Shown: positions 49,155 to 58,252, counted from the first letter of the stretch. The stretch is 64,000 nt of DNA from Ravibacter sp037191015 (GCA_037191015.1 JBBCKD010000013.1:186001-250000), one strand, 5' to 3'. Translations and numbers: made by a program. The notes: a model not told the origin generated them from the letters alone.

Positions 49155-52100
49155 TAAAAGCTTAATTCAATACCTAATGAAAACGATTTCAAAACCGGGT
49201 ACGCATCGCTATTAATACCCTGTCCGGTTTCGGGGTCCCAGCCATCCCAGTCTGTGAGGGTAATGAGATTCTTGCCGCTGGCAAAGATCTTGATATGCCT
49301 TCCGCCTATCTTGTTTACCAGGGCGCTGTTCAGCTGATAGGCCAGTGAAACGTCCTGTAGCCGGACAAAGCTCCTGGAATAGTAAGGGGTCGGATTTATC
49401 TGAGGCACCGACCACCCGACGGCATACTTCCCGCCCGGGTTGCTTACCGACCATAAATCGTAGTTGAAGGTATTCAGGTTGGCAAAGTTCCCCGTAGATG
49501 CCACATTGGCCGGGGCATTGCCGCCGAGATAGCCATTTTTGCCGCCTTGTATGGAATTGACAAAGAAGCGGAAAACAAATCCCTTATATTTCATTTCGCT
49601 CAGGACACCGAATGAATAAGCCGGCTCCGAGCGTCCTAAAAAGACCCTGTCCCTGTCGGCTGTGATCGTACCGTCGTTATCCTGGTCGACGATGCGGTAC
49701 GCACCGGGATAATAACCCGCCATTACTTCGTCGTTCAGTTGCCAGATCCCCTGTATCTGGTAATGATAGATCGTGCCGATCGATTTCCCGATAAACAGGT
49801 TGCTTCCCGGAAGGTCATCTTCTTTTCCATCCTTGTTTTTATCTTCCCCGAGCAGGCTCACAATTTTATTCTTATTGCTGGCGTAATTCAGGTTGACATT
49901 CCATTCAAACGACTTTGTCCTTACCGGTGTAGTGGAAAGCATAACCTCCAGGCCATTGTTCTGCAATTCTCCGACATTGCTTGAAATGCTGGAGAAACCC
50001 GTGATCTGGGGGATTACGATATTCCATAACAGATCGGTAGTAGCCGTATGGTAATATTCTACGCTACCTCCCAGGCGGTTGTCGAGCAGGCCGAAATCCA
50101 CACCGATATTCAGCCCGTTCGATTTTTCCCACCGGAGATTATTGTTGGAAAGCGAAGTCAGGGACTGGCCGATAGAAGTGCCGCCTCCCCCGAATACAAA
50201 TTTAGAGTCGTCAGGCGTGCTTACCTGTGCCAGAGAGGAGTATCTCGAGGTCATGTTCCCATTCACCCCGAAGCTTCCCCTTATTTTCAGGTGCTCTATT
50301 TTTGAGCCCGACATAAAGGCATTGTTTGATACGACCCATGCCAGCCCTACAGATGGGAACAGCGCAAATTTGTTGTTTTTTGAAAAGCCGCTATACCCGT
50401 CCCTCCTCAGGGTACCGGTGATCAGATAGGTGTTTTTGTAGTTATAGTTTAGCCTGCCCATCTGGTACAGAAATGTTTCTTTCCAGGCGTAGGAATAGAT
50501 CCGCTGTATGGTGGCCTGCTGAAGGCTGTTGTAGGAAAGCGACATATTGGCAATATTCTCTCCCTGGGCGTTCGTCGATTCAGCTTCGTTGCTCCGGTAG
50601 CCCGTCACGAAAGTGGCGGAAATACCGTGGTGGCCAAACCGGTTGTCGTAGCTGATGATATTGTCGACCGTGCGGTCCAGCCGTTTTTGGTTGTTCTTCT
50701 GCATCGCTCCCGTCAGGTTGGCATCATAGCGGTTTGCATTGAAATAATTTTCGCTGATAAAATCGTTCGAAAAATTCAACCTGTATTCCAGTCCTTTGAC
50801 GGCCGGAATTTTCACAATCCCGTAAAACGTTCCGTTAAACCTGTTTTTGATGTCTTTATTGTCAGCCTGGGCCGATAGAAACGGGTTGATGATATTCGTC
50901 GCCCCGGTAGGATAGACAATGTATTCCCCTTTTTCGTTGACAGGTTTGACAAGCGGACTTGTCAGCTTCATCGCATTCATATCGGGGTAAATGCCCGAAT
51001 AATCCGTAAACGAGCCGAAAGTGTTGGCGCCCAGTGTGAGCCAATCGGTTACGGCCGTGCTCAGGTTGATACGCACCGAACTCCGTTTATAGTTATCATT
51101 CAGCAAAAAGCCTTTTTGCTTGGTAAAGCCTCCTGACAAATAGTAATCTGTTTTTTCCGTGCTGCCGTTTAAGGTCAGCGTGTGATCTGTGAGGAAGCCC
51201 GGGTTCGACAACGCTTTCCACCAGTCAAAATCTACGCCCTCGTCGATCCCTTTTATGTTTTCAGGGACCAGTTCGGTTTGGGCAAAGCTCCAGTCAGGGT
51301 TTGGCTGGGTATAATCAGGGCCCAGGTAGGCATTCTTATAATAGATGTCGCGGATGATCTGCAGCTTCTCTTCCCTGTTGCGGAGCCGCATATTAGATGT
51401 AGGGGTTTGAGAGGCTATGTAAGACGAATAGGTAATGATCGGTTTTTCGCTCCTGCTGCGGCTTTTGGTCGTGATCAGGATTACGCCGTTGGCAGCCTGC
51501 GCCCCGTAAATAGCCTTGCTGCTGGCGTCCTTGAGGACGTTTAACGATTCGATATCGGCAGGATTGATGTCGCCCAATCTTCCGTTGTAGATGATTCCGT
51601 CGAGTACGATCAACACGGACGTGTTGCCGTTGATCGTATTCCTTCCCCTGATCCGGATAGAGGGCTCTGCCCCTGCCTGGTTGGTCTGGCCGATGTCGAG
51701 GCCGGGAATAGTACCTTTAACTGACTGCAGCACATTCGTGTTGGGAGCTTCTTTAAATGCCTCCAGGTTGGCTGTAACAACCGAGCCCGTCAGGTCGTTT
51801 TTCCTCATCGTACCGTACCCTACCACGACCACCTCCTCCAGCGCTTTTTCGTCGACTTCCATTGTGATGTTCAGCACAGACAGTCCTCCGGTGGCCACTT
51901 CCTGGCTGCGATATCCTACAAACGAAAAGATCAGCGTTGCGCCCTCGTCGGGGATATTCAATGAGAAAACCCCGTCGGCATTGGTGGCCGTTCCGGTTTG
52001 GGTCCCTTTCACAAGCACGTTGACGCCGGGCAGCGCCTCGTTCGAAGAGTCCGTTACCTTGCCTCTGATAACCCGGTCGGGTTCGTGAATGATCATACTT

Positions 52101-52489
52101 TCCGGCGACGAAATACCTATTTTCTTTTCCTGCCTGTCGAGGATCAGCTGCCTGCCCGAGATTTCGTATTTCAGTTGCTGGGGGGACAGAAGTTTTTCCA
52201 GGACCTGGGCCAGCGGCATATTGTGGACTACCAGGTTTACTTTCCGGTTGACGTCTACCAGGCGCGAGCTATACACAAACTTGACGTCGGATTGCTTTTC
52301 GATAATCCGCAGGGCATCTTTCATTTTTTTGTCCAGGATCTCTACCGAAATATGCTGGCTAAGAATATCCTGTGCCCTGGAAGCCCCTGCCGAAACGATT
52401 CCTGCAAAGACGACCGTAATAACTAGTTGATAAAAGGTCAGTTTCATAAGGTAAAACGGCAGCCTTTGGCGTTTGTTTTTTTTCTCCAT
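49154..52489 (-). CDS. SusC/RagA TonB-dependent receptor with STN domain
   Basis: The 1111-residue receptor has a signal peptide (to about residue 38, ASRAQ), an STN domain (about 50-120, MKDALRIIEKQSDVKFVYSS), a carboxypeptidase-like domain (VIRGKVTDSSNEALPGVNVL), the plug (about 215-330; VVVGYGTMRKNDLTGSV, IRIRGRNTINGNTSVLIVLDG, LKDASSKAIYGAQAANGVI) and a 22-strand barrel. It follows an ECF sigma/FecR pair, and the STN domain is expected to signal to FecR. It is encoded on the minus strand, and on the plus strand, 78 bases upstream of its start, lies a strong terminator facing the opposite way. Confidence 0.96.
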   Translation of the reverse strand: MEKKNKRQRLPFYLMKLTFYQLVITVVFAGIVSAGASRAQDILSQHISVEILDKKMKDALRIIEKQSDVKFVYSSRLVDVNRKVNLVVHNMPLAQVLEKLLSPQQLKYEISGRQLILDRQEKKIGISSPESMIIHEPDRVIRGKVTDSSNEALPGVNVLVKGTQTGTATNADGVFSLNIPDEGATLIFSFVGYRSQEVATGGLSVLNITMEVDEKALEEVVVVGYGTMRKNDLTGSVVTANLEAFKEAPNTNVLQSVKGTIPGLDIGQTNQAGAEPSIRIRGRNTINGNTSVLIVLDGIIYNGRLGDINPADIESLNVLKDASSKAIYGAQAANGVILITTKSRSRSEKPIITYSSYIASQTPTSNMRLRNREEKLQIIRDIYYKNAYLGPDYTQPNPDWSFAQTELVPENIKGIDEGVDFDWWKALSNPGFLTDHTLTLNGSTEKTDYYLSGGFTKQKGFLLNDNYKRSSVRINLSTAVTDWLTLGANTFGSFTDYSGIYPDMNAMKLTSPLVKPVNEKGEYIVYPTGATNIINPFLSAQADNKDIKNRFNGTFYGIVKIPAVKGLEYRLNFSNDFISENYFNANRYDANLTGAMQKNNQKRLDRTVDNIISYDNRFGHHGISATFVTGYRSNEAESTNAQGENIANMSLSYNSLQQATIQRIYSYAWKETFLYQMGRLNYNYKNTYLITGTLRRDGYSGFSKNNKFALFPSVGLAWVVSNNAFMSGSKIEHLKIRGSFGVNGNMTSRYSSLAQVSTPDDSKFVFGGGGTSIGQSLTSLSNNNLRWEKSNGLNIGVDFGLLDNRLGGSVEYYHTATTDLLWNIVIPQITGFSSISSNVGELQNNGLEVMLSTTPVRTKSFEWNVNLNYASNKNKIVSLLGEDKNKDGKEDDLPGSNLFIGKSIGTIYHYQIQGIWQLNDEVMAGYYPGAYRIVDQDNDGTITADRDRVFLGRSEPAYSFGVLSEMKYKGFVFRFFVNSIQGGKNGYLGGNAPANVASTGNFANLNTFNYDLWSVSNPGGKYAVGWSVPQINPTPYYSRSFVRLQDVSLAYQLNSALVNKIGGRHIKIFASGKNLITLTDWDGWDPETGQGINSDAYPVLKSFSLGIELSF

Positions 52490-52566
52490 AACTTAGAAAA
52501 GTTAAAATTTTGCAGATTTTGACAACAGTAATCCTGTTCATCCTGACAGATGATGCAGGGTTTCCC

Positions 52567-52602
52567 GGGCAGGTAAACCCCATATTTACCTGCCCCTTTT
52601 TT
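52567..52602 (+). terminator. plus-strand intrinsic terminator upstream of susC
   Basis: A perfect 11-bp stem (GGGCAGGTAAA at 52567-52577 with 52585-52595), 7-base loop, then C and six T (52597-52602). All nearby genes lie on the minus strand, so nothing coding on the plus strand ends here. A candidate plus-strand promoter (TTTG 52465-52468, 20 bases, TAACTTAG 52489-52496) lies over the susC start codon. The gap 52490-52676 holds no gene. Confidence 0.75.
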
Positions 52603-52676
52603 AAAAACTCGAGGTATTTTTAGTACATAGGCATTTGGTTTATCTCTTTGTTTCTGCTATAACGCGGACACTGAGC

Positions 52677-53789
52677 TCAGTCACAACCTTCACCCCGGAT
52701 CAGGATATCCCCTTCTACGGTCCGGTAACCCGCCCTGACCGCCTTACATATCAGGTTGAGCTTTTCAGCCAGGGGCACATCCCCCAGGGAGGCAGTAATA
52801 GGGCAGTCACCGAGAACGGTCTCATCATATACGATGTTGATGGCGTAAGCGCTCATCAGCTCATCGACTATGACCCTAAGCGGCGTTTCGTCGTACTCGA
52901 ACGAAACAGTTTCGATACTTTCCGTATCGGATCTGGCGGCCGGCTGCGGATTAGGCTCTACAAACGAGACCTTCTCTCCTATGAAGACGGCCTGCTGGCT
53001 CGGAGCCAGTACCGTTTCGCGGGGCGCCGCACCGCCTGTCCGCTGCGAAAGGTGCCCACGCGTGCTCGAAACAACTACTTTCCCGGTTTTTACGGCGACC
53101 GATACCTGTTTGTCGCCCGGATAGGCCCTGATCGTAAAGCTCGTACCCACAACTCTGGTCACGATGTCGTTTGCGAATACGTAGAATGGCCTTTCGGGGT
53201 CTTTGGTTATTTCGAAAAACGCCTCGCCCGATAAGTAGATCTCCCTTTTTTCTTTATGGAAATGTTCAGGATAGGTAAGCTTGCTGCCCCTTCTGAGCAG
53301 GACAGAGCTGCTGTCGGGCAGGTTTACCAGGCGTACCTCACGCGATTGATTTTCCACTTCGATCAGGTCGTACTCCCTGGCAGCCTCTGTCACCATCCCG
53401 GAATATTCCCAGGCGGCAGGCTGCGAAGACGGAAAGAAAAACCACAGGTAACCCGATACAAGTGCTGTTACCGTAGCGGCCACGGCCCACCAATGCCTCC
53501 GGAAAAAGCTTCCCCGGAAAATGGTCCGGCGATTTTCTACTCTTTCTATACGGTCATATACCGACCTTTTCAGCGTACGGATTTCTTCATCGGTGATATC
53601 GGCTTCGGGCAGATGACGCACTACCAGCACCAATTGCCGGGCAGCTTCCACTTCACCGCGCTTGAACGGATAAGTCTCAAGCCAGTTTTGCCAAAAGGTC
53701 TCCGCCTCTAAATCAGCCGATCTGACCCATAGGATAAAAAAATCATCCCGGGCAAAATCTTCAGCGCAGAAATGGGTATAATGATCCAT
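52677..53789 (-). CDS. FecR family anti-sigma factor
   Basis: The 370-residue membrane protein has a cytoplasmic N-terminus, a membrane helix (HWWAVAATVTALVSGYLWFFF, near residue 100), a periplasmic FecR domain (REVRLVNLPDSSSVLLRRGSKL, REIYLSGEAFFEITKDPERPF) and a C-terminal DUF4974 region (TPLRVIVDELMSAYAINIVYDE). Between the two periplasmic domains is a longer linker (QRTGGAAPRETV). It lies between the sigma factor gene (153 bases upstream) and the susC gene with STN, the standard order. Confidence 0.94.
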   Translation of the reverse strand: MDHYTHFCAEDFARDDFFILWVRSADLEAETFWQNWLETYPFKRGEVEAARQLVLVVRHLPEADITDEEIRTLKRSVYDRIERVENRRTIFRGSFFRRHWWAVAATVTALVSGYLWFFFPSSQPAAWEYSGMVTEAAREYDLIEVENQSREVRLVNLPDSSSVLLRRGSKLTYPEHFHKEKREIYLSGEAFFEITKDPERPFYVFANDIVTRVVGTSFTIRAYPGDKQVSVAVKTGKVVVSSTRGHLSQRTGGAAPRETVLAPSQQAVFIGEKVSFVEPNPQPAARSDTESIETVSFEYDETPLRVIVDELMSAYAINIVYDETVLGDCPITASLGDVPLAEKLNLICKAVRAGYRTVEGDILIRGEGCD

Positions 53790-53880
53790 TGAAATTATTG
53801 GTTAGGAAATCGGCCCTTTTCAGGACAGAGAAGACTTTTTGATTTTACTACCAAAAGAATCCGACTTTTTTTTGCGTCCA

Positions 53881-53925
53881 GTCGGTGACCCGGTTGGAGA
53901 CCCGGTCGGCGACGCCTGGTCGGGG
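53881..53925. repeat. short 12-base tandem repeat upstream of fecR
   Basis: Between the sigma stop and the fecR start a GC-rich stretch repeats a GTCGGTGACCCG-like unit about three times (GTCGGTGACCCG, GTTGGAGACCCG, GTCGGCGACGCCTG). The rest of the 153-base gap shows nothing else. Confidence 0.65.
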
Positions 53926-53942
53926 TGGGATAAAACTCGCCG

Positions 53943-54551
53943 CTAATACGGCAAAATGAGGATCAGGAAATAGACCAGGTGTTTACGAAGCTTGGTCAGG
54001 GCGTTTTGTAGCGTATTGGCCACAGTCTGGTCTTTAAGGCCCAGCAGAGACACTATTTCCTTTATTTTCAGCCCGGAATAATATTTGAGGGAGATGATTT
54101 CCCGCTCGCGTTCAGACAGGATGTTAAGCGAGCGCGTTATTCTCAGGTTCCGGTCTTTTTCATTTTCGGCGTCAAGCCATTTAGCTTCCAGCGAGTCTTC
54201 AGTATGGGTCGGATATGCCCGCTCTTCAAGCAAGGGAGCATGGCTCCGTTCGGTGTTGGTACGGATCAGGACATTGCGCAGGCAGCGAAAAAGATAGTAT
54301 TTCACCTCGACTTCGCCGGCGAGGTTGTCACGGTAAAGCCACAGGTCGAAAAACACTTCCTGCACGGCGTCTTTAGCAATTTCTTTATCACCGGCCATAC
54401 GGTAGCCATAGGCTATCAAAAGCCGGGCATACTTGTCGAACAATTTTCCAAGCGAATGTTTATCTCCTGCCTTCAGCGCCGACCATAGGGCATGATCGTC
54501 ATTACCGGCAGATGAGGCTGAGCATTCTTTATCCGGATTGTCCTCATTCAT
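53943..54551 (-). CDS. ECF RNA polymerase sigma factor
   Basis: This 202-residue ECF sigma factor has region 2 (DKHSLGKLFDKYARLLIAYGYRM, then AKDAVQEVFFDLWLYRDNL) and region 4 (LNILSEREREIISLKYYSGLKIKEIVSLLGLKDQTVAN as landmarks). I placed the start at the ATG 54551 (MNEDNPDKE); a longer frame reaching 54677 runs into the M61 gene and lacks any family pattern. It drives the following FecR-SusC-SusD-GH42-DUF6259 genes by inference. The C-terminus has a hydrophobic end (HLVYFLILILPY), as in many Bacteroidota SusCD-linked sigma factors. Confidence 0.93.
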   Translation of the reverse strand: MNEDNPDKECSASSAGNDDHALWSALKAGDKHSLGKLFDKYARLLIAYGYRMAGDKEIAKDAVQEVFFDLWLYRDNLAGEVEVKYYLFRCLRNVLIRTNTERSHAPLLEERAYPTHTEDSLEAKWLDAENEKDRNLRITRSLNILSEREREIISLKYYSGLKIKEIVSLLGLKDQTVANTLQNALTKLRKHLVYFLILILPY

Positions 54552-54643
54552 ACAATACGCACTTTTATCCTGCTTTTTATAAGGATTGTGCGAAGGTTTT
54601 CTACTTACAGACGGAAGACGGCTGTCTGAAAAGAGATTCCCGG

Positions 54644-56110
54644 TTAACCCTGTAAGACGCTTAAATTCCCGAGCCACCTGTTCCTCTCCCGCATTTCAGT
54701 ATCCTCCGCGTTGTCCCTCAGCATGACGCCGGCCAGCTCGTCGTGGTACATCTCAAGCCCCACGAATGCCAGAGCCTCGTTCAGCCTGGTTTCCAGCGGG
54801 ACGTTGCCGTTGATACATTCTTCCCAGTACCAGGTCAGCGGGTGTCCCGTTACTTCCTCCGCTACCGATACATAATCCTGGTAGCTATACCCGATAAACG
54901 GCCTGCCGAAACGCTGCCACATGATCTGCATCACGTTATCGAGAGACCGGGCGTGGCCGGAAATCTTCCTGAGGTAAAGGTCCAGGATCAGGGCCGCCAG
55001 CGCTCCTTTCATATACACCGAGACCTTGCGTTGCGGGATCCCGGCTTCATAGCCGTCCAGCCAGAGGTCGAAAGAGGATTCGGTAAGCGACAGCGAAGCC
55101 TGCCCGGCTTGTTCAAAATGTCTTTTCATGTATACATGCAGCTCTTTCAGGTAGGCTTCGTCGTCGAACACGCCCGATCTCCTGAGAAAGAGATCGCCGT
55201 AGTAAGTGGTGCATCCTTCCGCAACAAAGCAGGTAGTAAAGTAATTTTCCCGGGTAAAATCATAGGGAAGCAGCTCTGCGGGCCTGATCCGGATAACATT
55301 CCAGGCGTGGAAGAGCTCATGTGAGCTTACCCCCAGCAGGTCGGTATAGAGGTTTTCTCCCTCGTCATGCGGGCCCAGGACGATCATAGTGGAATTGCGG
55401 TGCTCCACCCCGTGGTAAAAAGCGGTAGGCAGGACCAGGTTGAGAAAGTGATATTCCTTTTCGGGAAACTCTCCCATTGCGTCAATCTGGGCATCGGTAA
55501 AAGCCCTGAAGTCTTTAAGGAGCCTGTCATTGTCAAATTCGGTTATCCCCTCGAACCAGACATGAAAAGAGACGCCGTGGCCCTCAAACTGCAGGTGCTT
55601 CAGACGGGGAGAAGCGAGCAGGGGACTGTCGACGAGCTGATAGAAGTCCTTTGCCTGCAGGCGACCGGGTTTTGATGCGGTCAGGCCGCACGCAATCGTA
55701 TAGTTTTCCGGTACCTGCAACTCTATTTCACAGGGGTCGTTTATCCTGCCTTCGGTGTAGAGGCAGAAGTTGATGAAATTGAGATACCACAGCTCCGTAT
55801 CGATGTAGCTGCTTCCCGCATTCTGCTGGTTGGCGTAGTAAGTGTAGGTAATCGTAACCGACCGGCAGTTTTCGGTGTCCAGTCTCCACCGGTCTTTGGT
55901 TATTTTCTGAAAAGAAATTGAACTACCTTTGTCGTCCGTTACCGAAAATGTACGGATGTTCTTTGCAAAGTTCTGCAGCTCGTATCTCCCGGGGCGCCAG
56001 GCCGGTAGCTGTACCTCGAGGTGGCGGGAAGATACTTTGTCGATGGTATATTGAATTTCGAGGAACCGGTTTTCGGGACGGGCTGCGGTAATCAGGTAAT
56101 GCATGGGCAT
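54644..56110 (-). CDS. M61 family metallopeptidase (glycyl aminopeptidase-like)
   Basis: The 488-residue protein has an N-terminal M61 beta domain (about 1-170, PAWRPGRYELQNFAKNI) and a thermolysin-like catalytic domain with zinc motif HELFH (His264, Glu265, His268) and the third ligand in AEGCTTYYGDLFL. Known members cleave N-terminal glycine or aromatic residues. There is no signal peptide. The PDZ domain that usually ends M61 proteins is not obvious, so it is shorter than the common 580-620 residues. I chose the ATG at 56110 (MPMHYLITA), though 56104 is equally possible. It is divergent from the outer-membrane protein gene. Confidence 0.88.
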   Translation of the reverse strand: MPMHYLITAARPENRFLEIQYTIDKVSSRHLEVQLPAWRPGRYELQNFAKNIRTFSVTDDKGSSISFQKITKDRWRLDTENCRSVTITYTYYANQQNAGSSYIDTELWYLNFINFCLYTEGRINDPCEIELQVPENYTIACGLTASKPGRLQAKDFYQLVDSPLLASPRLKHLQFEGHGVSFHVWFEGITEFDNDRLLKDFRAFTDAQIDAMGEFPEKEYHFLNLVLPTAFYHGVEHRNSTMIVLGPHDEGENLYTDLLGVSSHELFHAWNVIRIRPAELLPYDFTRENYFTTCFVAEGCTTYYGDLFLRRSGVFDDEAYLKELHVYMKRHFEQAGQASLSLTESSFDLWLDGYEAGIPQRKVSVYMKGALAALILDLYLRKISGHARSLDNVMQIMWQRFGRPFIGYSYQDYVSVAEEVTGHPLTWYWEECINGNVPLETRLNEALAFVGLEMYHDELAGVMLRDNAEDTEMRERNRWLGNLSVLQG

Positions 56111-56209
56111 AACATAAAGCTGGCAAAACAAATTAAACAGTTGTTTCGTTTGATAACAAGGATCGGATATACCCTCTTGAATAACAGCATATCAGTTATA
56201 ACAAATCGG

Positions 56210-56923
56210 ATGACAAAAATAAAGAGACATTTTCCGTATGCGGCATTCTTTTTGCTGCTGACGCTGGCTGCCCACACCACGCTGGCACAGGATGAATATT
56301 TCAAAATCGATAGTTCCAAAACGGAAAGGGGCGTCAGGAGAGCGGCTTCCGAGACCGGAAAGCAGGCTTCGGAGTCAGACAAAGCAAAAGAAGGCGGGTT
56401 TAAGGAAAAGCTGCGGTTGGGAGGCAGCGCGGGGCTGCGTTTCGGGACTTTCACGAACGTAAACCTGTCGCCTATGGTAGGACTGGGGCTTACCGATAAT
56501 TTTTCGGTAGCGGCCGGACCTACGTACATCTATGTCAGGGACAGTTATTTTGTGCCGTCGAAGTCGGCGAGTTTTTACGGTGGACGCGTAATGGCCCGGT
56601 ACAATGTGGTTCCTATGTTTCATTTGCAGGCCGAGTATGAGCTGATGAGCGTCCAGTTTTATAACCATGGCTATGGCAAGTACCAAAATGTCAATAAGAC
56701 TTATCCCCGCACGTGGCTTCAGTCGCCTATGCTCGGGATCGGGTACACACAGCCCGTAGGTGGAAGGTTTATCAAGGGTATCCACGCCACTTTACTGTAT
56801 AATTTCAACTACAATAACCATATCAACCCTTCGATCAACTACGACTATTATCACCCGGGAACCCAGGTCAAAAACATTTCCCACTATGCGAGCCCGGTGG
56901 TTTTCAGGGTGTCGATTTTATGA
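56210..56923 (+). CDS. outer membrane beta-barrel protein of unknown function
   Basis: The 237-residue protein has a signal peptide (ending AHTTLAQ, residue 26). A short charged stretch (about 27-65, rich in Lys, Glu and Ser) follows, then about eight beta strands with aromatic belts (GGSAGLRFGTFTNVNLSPMVGLGLT, VMARYNVVPMFHLQAEYELM, TLLYNFNYNN) and a C-terminal aromatic-type strand end (VVFRVSIL). It looks like a small outer-membrane barrel. The family is not recognised further. It is divergent from the M61 gene; the start is the ATG after the CGG ATG context at 56210. Confidence 0.8.
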   Translation: MTKIKRHFPYAAFFLLLTLAAHTTLAQDEYFKIDSSKTERGVRRAASETGKQASESDKAKEGGFKEKLRLGGSAGLRFGTFTNVNLSPMVGLGLTDNFSVAAGPTYIYVRDSYFVPSKSASFYGGRVMARYNVVPMFHLQAEYELMSVQFYNHGYGKYQNVNKTYPRTWLQSPMLGIGYTQPVGGRFIKGIHATLLYNFNYNNHINPSINYDYYHPGTQVKNISHYASPVVFRVSIL

Positions 56924-56996
56924 GGTTTTGGGTTGTAGGCGTCAGGTTTTAGCTTGAAATTTTGGTAATCATTCATATTCAGTAAAATACAGATAA

Positions 56997-57629
56997 TTGG
57001 AAAATCCGGTAGTTATATTCGGGGCGGGTGCGTTAGGGCACCAGGCATACGATATTTTCAGGCACAATAATGTCCTGGTTTACGGCTTCCTCGACGACAA
57101 CAGTGATCTTCATGGTACGGAAATCGGTGATGTCAGCATATTGGGAGATACTGATGACGGCGGTTTCCTGAAGGTGATCGGGCAGAAGTGCGAGGCCTTC
57201 GTGGCGATCGGCGAGCGTGCAGTACGCCAGCAGGTAACCGAGATGCTCCTTTCCAGGCGTAAAACCATGCCTGTGAATGCCATTCACGGTACGGCAGTTA
57301 TTTCCGATCAGGCATCGCTGGGTCACGGGAACCTGCTGGGAGCCGGATCGGTGATTTCGGCAAAATGCGTGGTAGGTCATCACAATATCATCCAGATAGG
57401 AGCTATCCTGGAGCCTAAAGTAGTAATTGGAGATTTTGTTAACGTGGGGAGCGGCGCCGTGATCGGGAGCGGTGCAGAGGTCGGCGCCGAAGCTTTTATC
57501 GGTCAGGGAGCGGTGCTGGTTTCCGGTGTAAAGATAGGAAAAGGCGCCCGCATAGGCGCAGGGTCGGTAGTGGTAAGCGACGTTCCTGAAGGAGCCACCT
57601 TTTTCGGGAACCCGGCGAAGAAGGTTTGA
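56997..57629 (+). CDS. PglD/NeuD-type sugar O/N-acyltransferase
   Basis: The 210-residue enzyme has a Rossmann-like PglD N-terminal domain (VVIFGAGALGHQAYDIF) and a left-handed beta helix of hexapeptide repeats (about 100-195, IIQIGAILEPKVVIGDFVNVG and GSGAVIGSGAEVGAEAFIGQGA). The conserved His residues (about 96 and 125, VVGHHNII) are acetyl-CoA-using catalytic positions. It likely acetylates an amino-sugar in surface polysaccharide synthesis. The only start is TTG (56997, TTGGAAAAT). It ends 20 bases before the promoter of the next operon. Confidence 0.85.
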   Translation: MENPVVIFGAGALGHQAYDIFRHNNVLVYGFLDDNSDLHGTEIGDVSILGDTDDGGFLKVIGQKCEAFVAIGERAVRQQVTEMLLSRRKTMPVNAIHGTAVISDQASLGHGNLLGAGSVISAKCVVGHHNIIQIGAILEPKVVIGDFVNVGSGAVIGSGAEVGAEAFIGQGAVLVSGVKIGKGARIGAGSVVVSDVPEGATFFGNPAKKV

Positions 57630-57649
57630 GTGCTATTTCTTCCAAATAG

Positions 57650-57681
57650 TTTGAAAACTAATTTACTAACTCCTATCTTTG
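57650..57681 (+). promoter_or_regulatory. promoter of the DUF177-rpmF-plsX-fabH-efp-accBC operon
   Basis: TTTG (57650-57653), 20 bases, then TATCTTTG (57674-57681): an exact match to the Bacteroidota housekeeping consensus. Transcription would begin near 57688, only 13 bases before the GTG start of the DUF177 gene. Confidence 0.82.
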
Positions 57682-57700
57682 CACTCCTTTTTGGAATATT

Positions 57701-58234
57701 GTGGAAGAACTGAAAAAATACAACATCGATATTTTCAGCCTGGCTGAAAAGGAGCATGTGTATGATTATGCATCAGGCAGCGGTTTTTTCAGCGAATCCC
57801 CGCAGGATCTCATCGAAAACGGGAGGTTTGAAGCCCGCCTGCTTTTGGACAAATCCTCGACGATGATCCGGCTGGACTTCCATATAAAGGGCGTCATCGA
57901 GCAGGTTTGTGACCGCACGCTGGAGAAGTATGAGGAGGAGGTTGAGACTGAAAACCGGATTTTTCTGAAGTTCGGCGATCGTGACGAGGAACTGACAGAC
58001 GAAATAGAGATGATACAGCGGAATACCGCGCGTATCAATGTGGCCAGGTATATCTATGATTTCATAGCATTGGCTTTACCCGTCAAGAAGCTTCACCCGC
58101 GGCTGCGCGGCGAAGAGGAAGCCGATGACGCGGATGAGGTCCTGGTGTATGGCCACCCGAAGGGAGACGACCCGGTAAGCGGGGAGGTAGATCCCAGGTG
58201 GGAAGCTTTAAAAAATATTAAACAGAATAAATAA
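57701..58234 (+). CDS. DUF177 (YceD-like) protein
   Basis: This 177-residue protein is of the YceD/DUF177 family, usually encoded directly before rpmF and tied to ribosome or 23S rRNA maturation. Landmarks are LIENGRFEARLLLDKSSTMIRLDFHIKGVIEQVCDRTLE, the acidic EEVETENRIFLKF and the helix-rich IYDFIALALPVKKLHP; the zinc-type cysteines of some members are reduced to one here. The start is GTG (57701), 13 bases after the predicted transcription start. It leads the fatty-acid and translation operon. Confidence 0.9.
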   Translation: MEELKKYNIDIFSLAEKEHVYDYASGSGFFSESPQDLIENGRFEARLLLDKSSTMIRLDFHIKGVIEQVCDRTLEKYEEEVETENRIFLKFGDRDEELTDEIEMIQRNTARINVARYIYDFIALALPVKKLHPRLRGEEEADDADEVLVYGHPKGDDPVSGEVDPRWEALKNIKQNK

Positions 58235-58252
58235 GTAACAGATCATAAGGCT

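Noticed and set aside
54552..54677. Upstream extension of the second sigma factor (42 codons)
   Set aside because: It overlaps the end of the M61 gene and has no ECF pattern; the ATG at 54551 precedes the conserved region.
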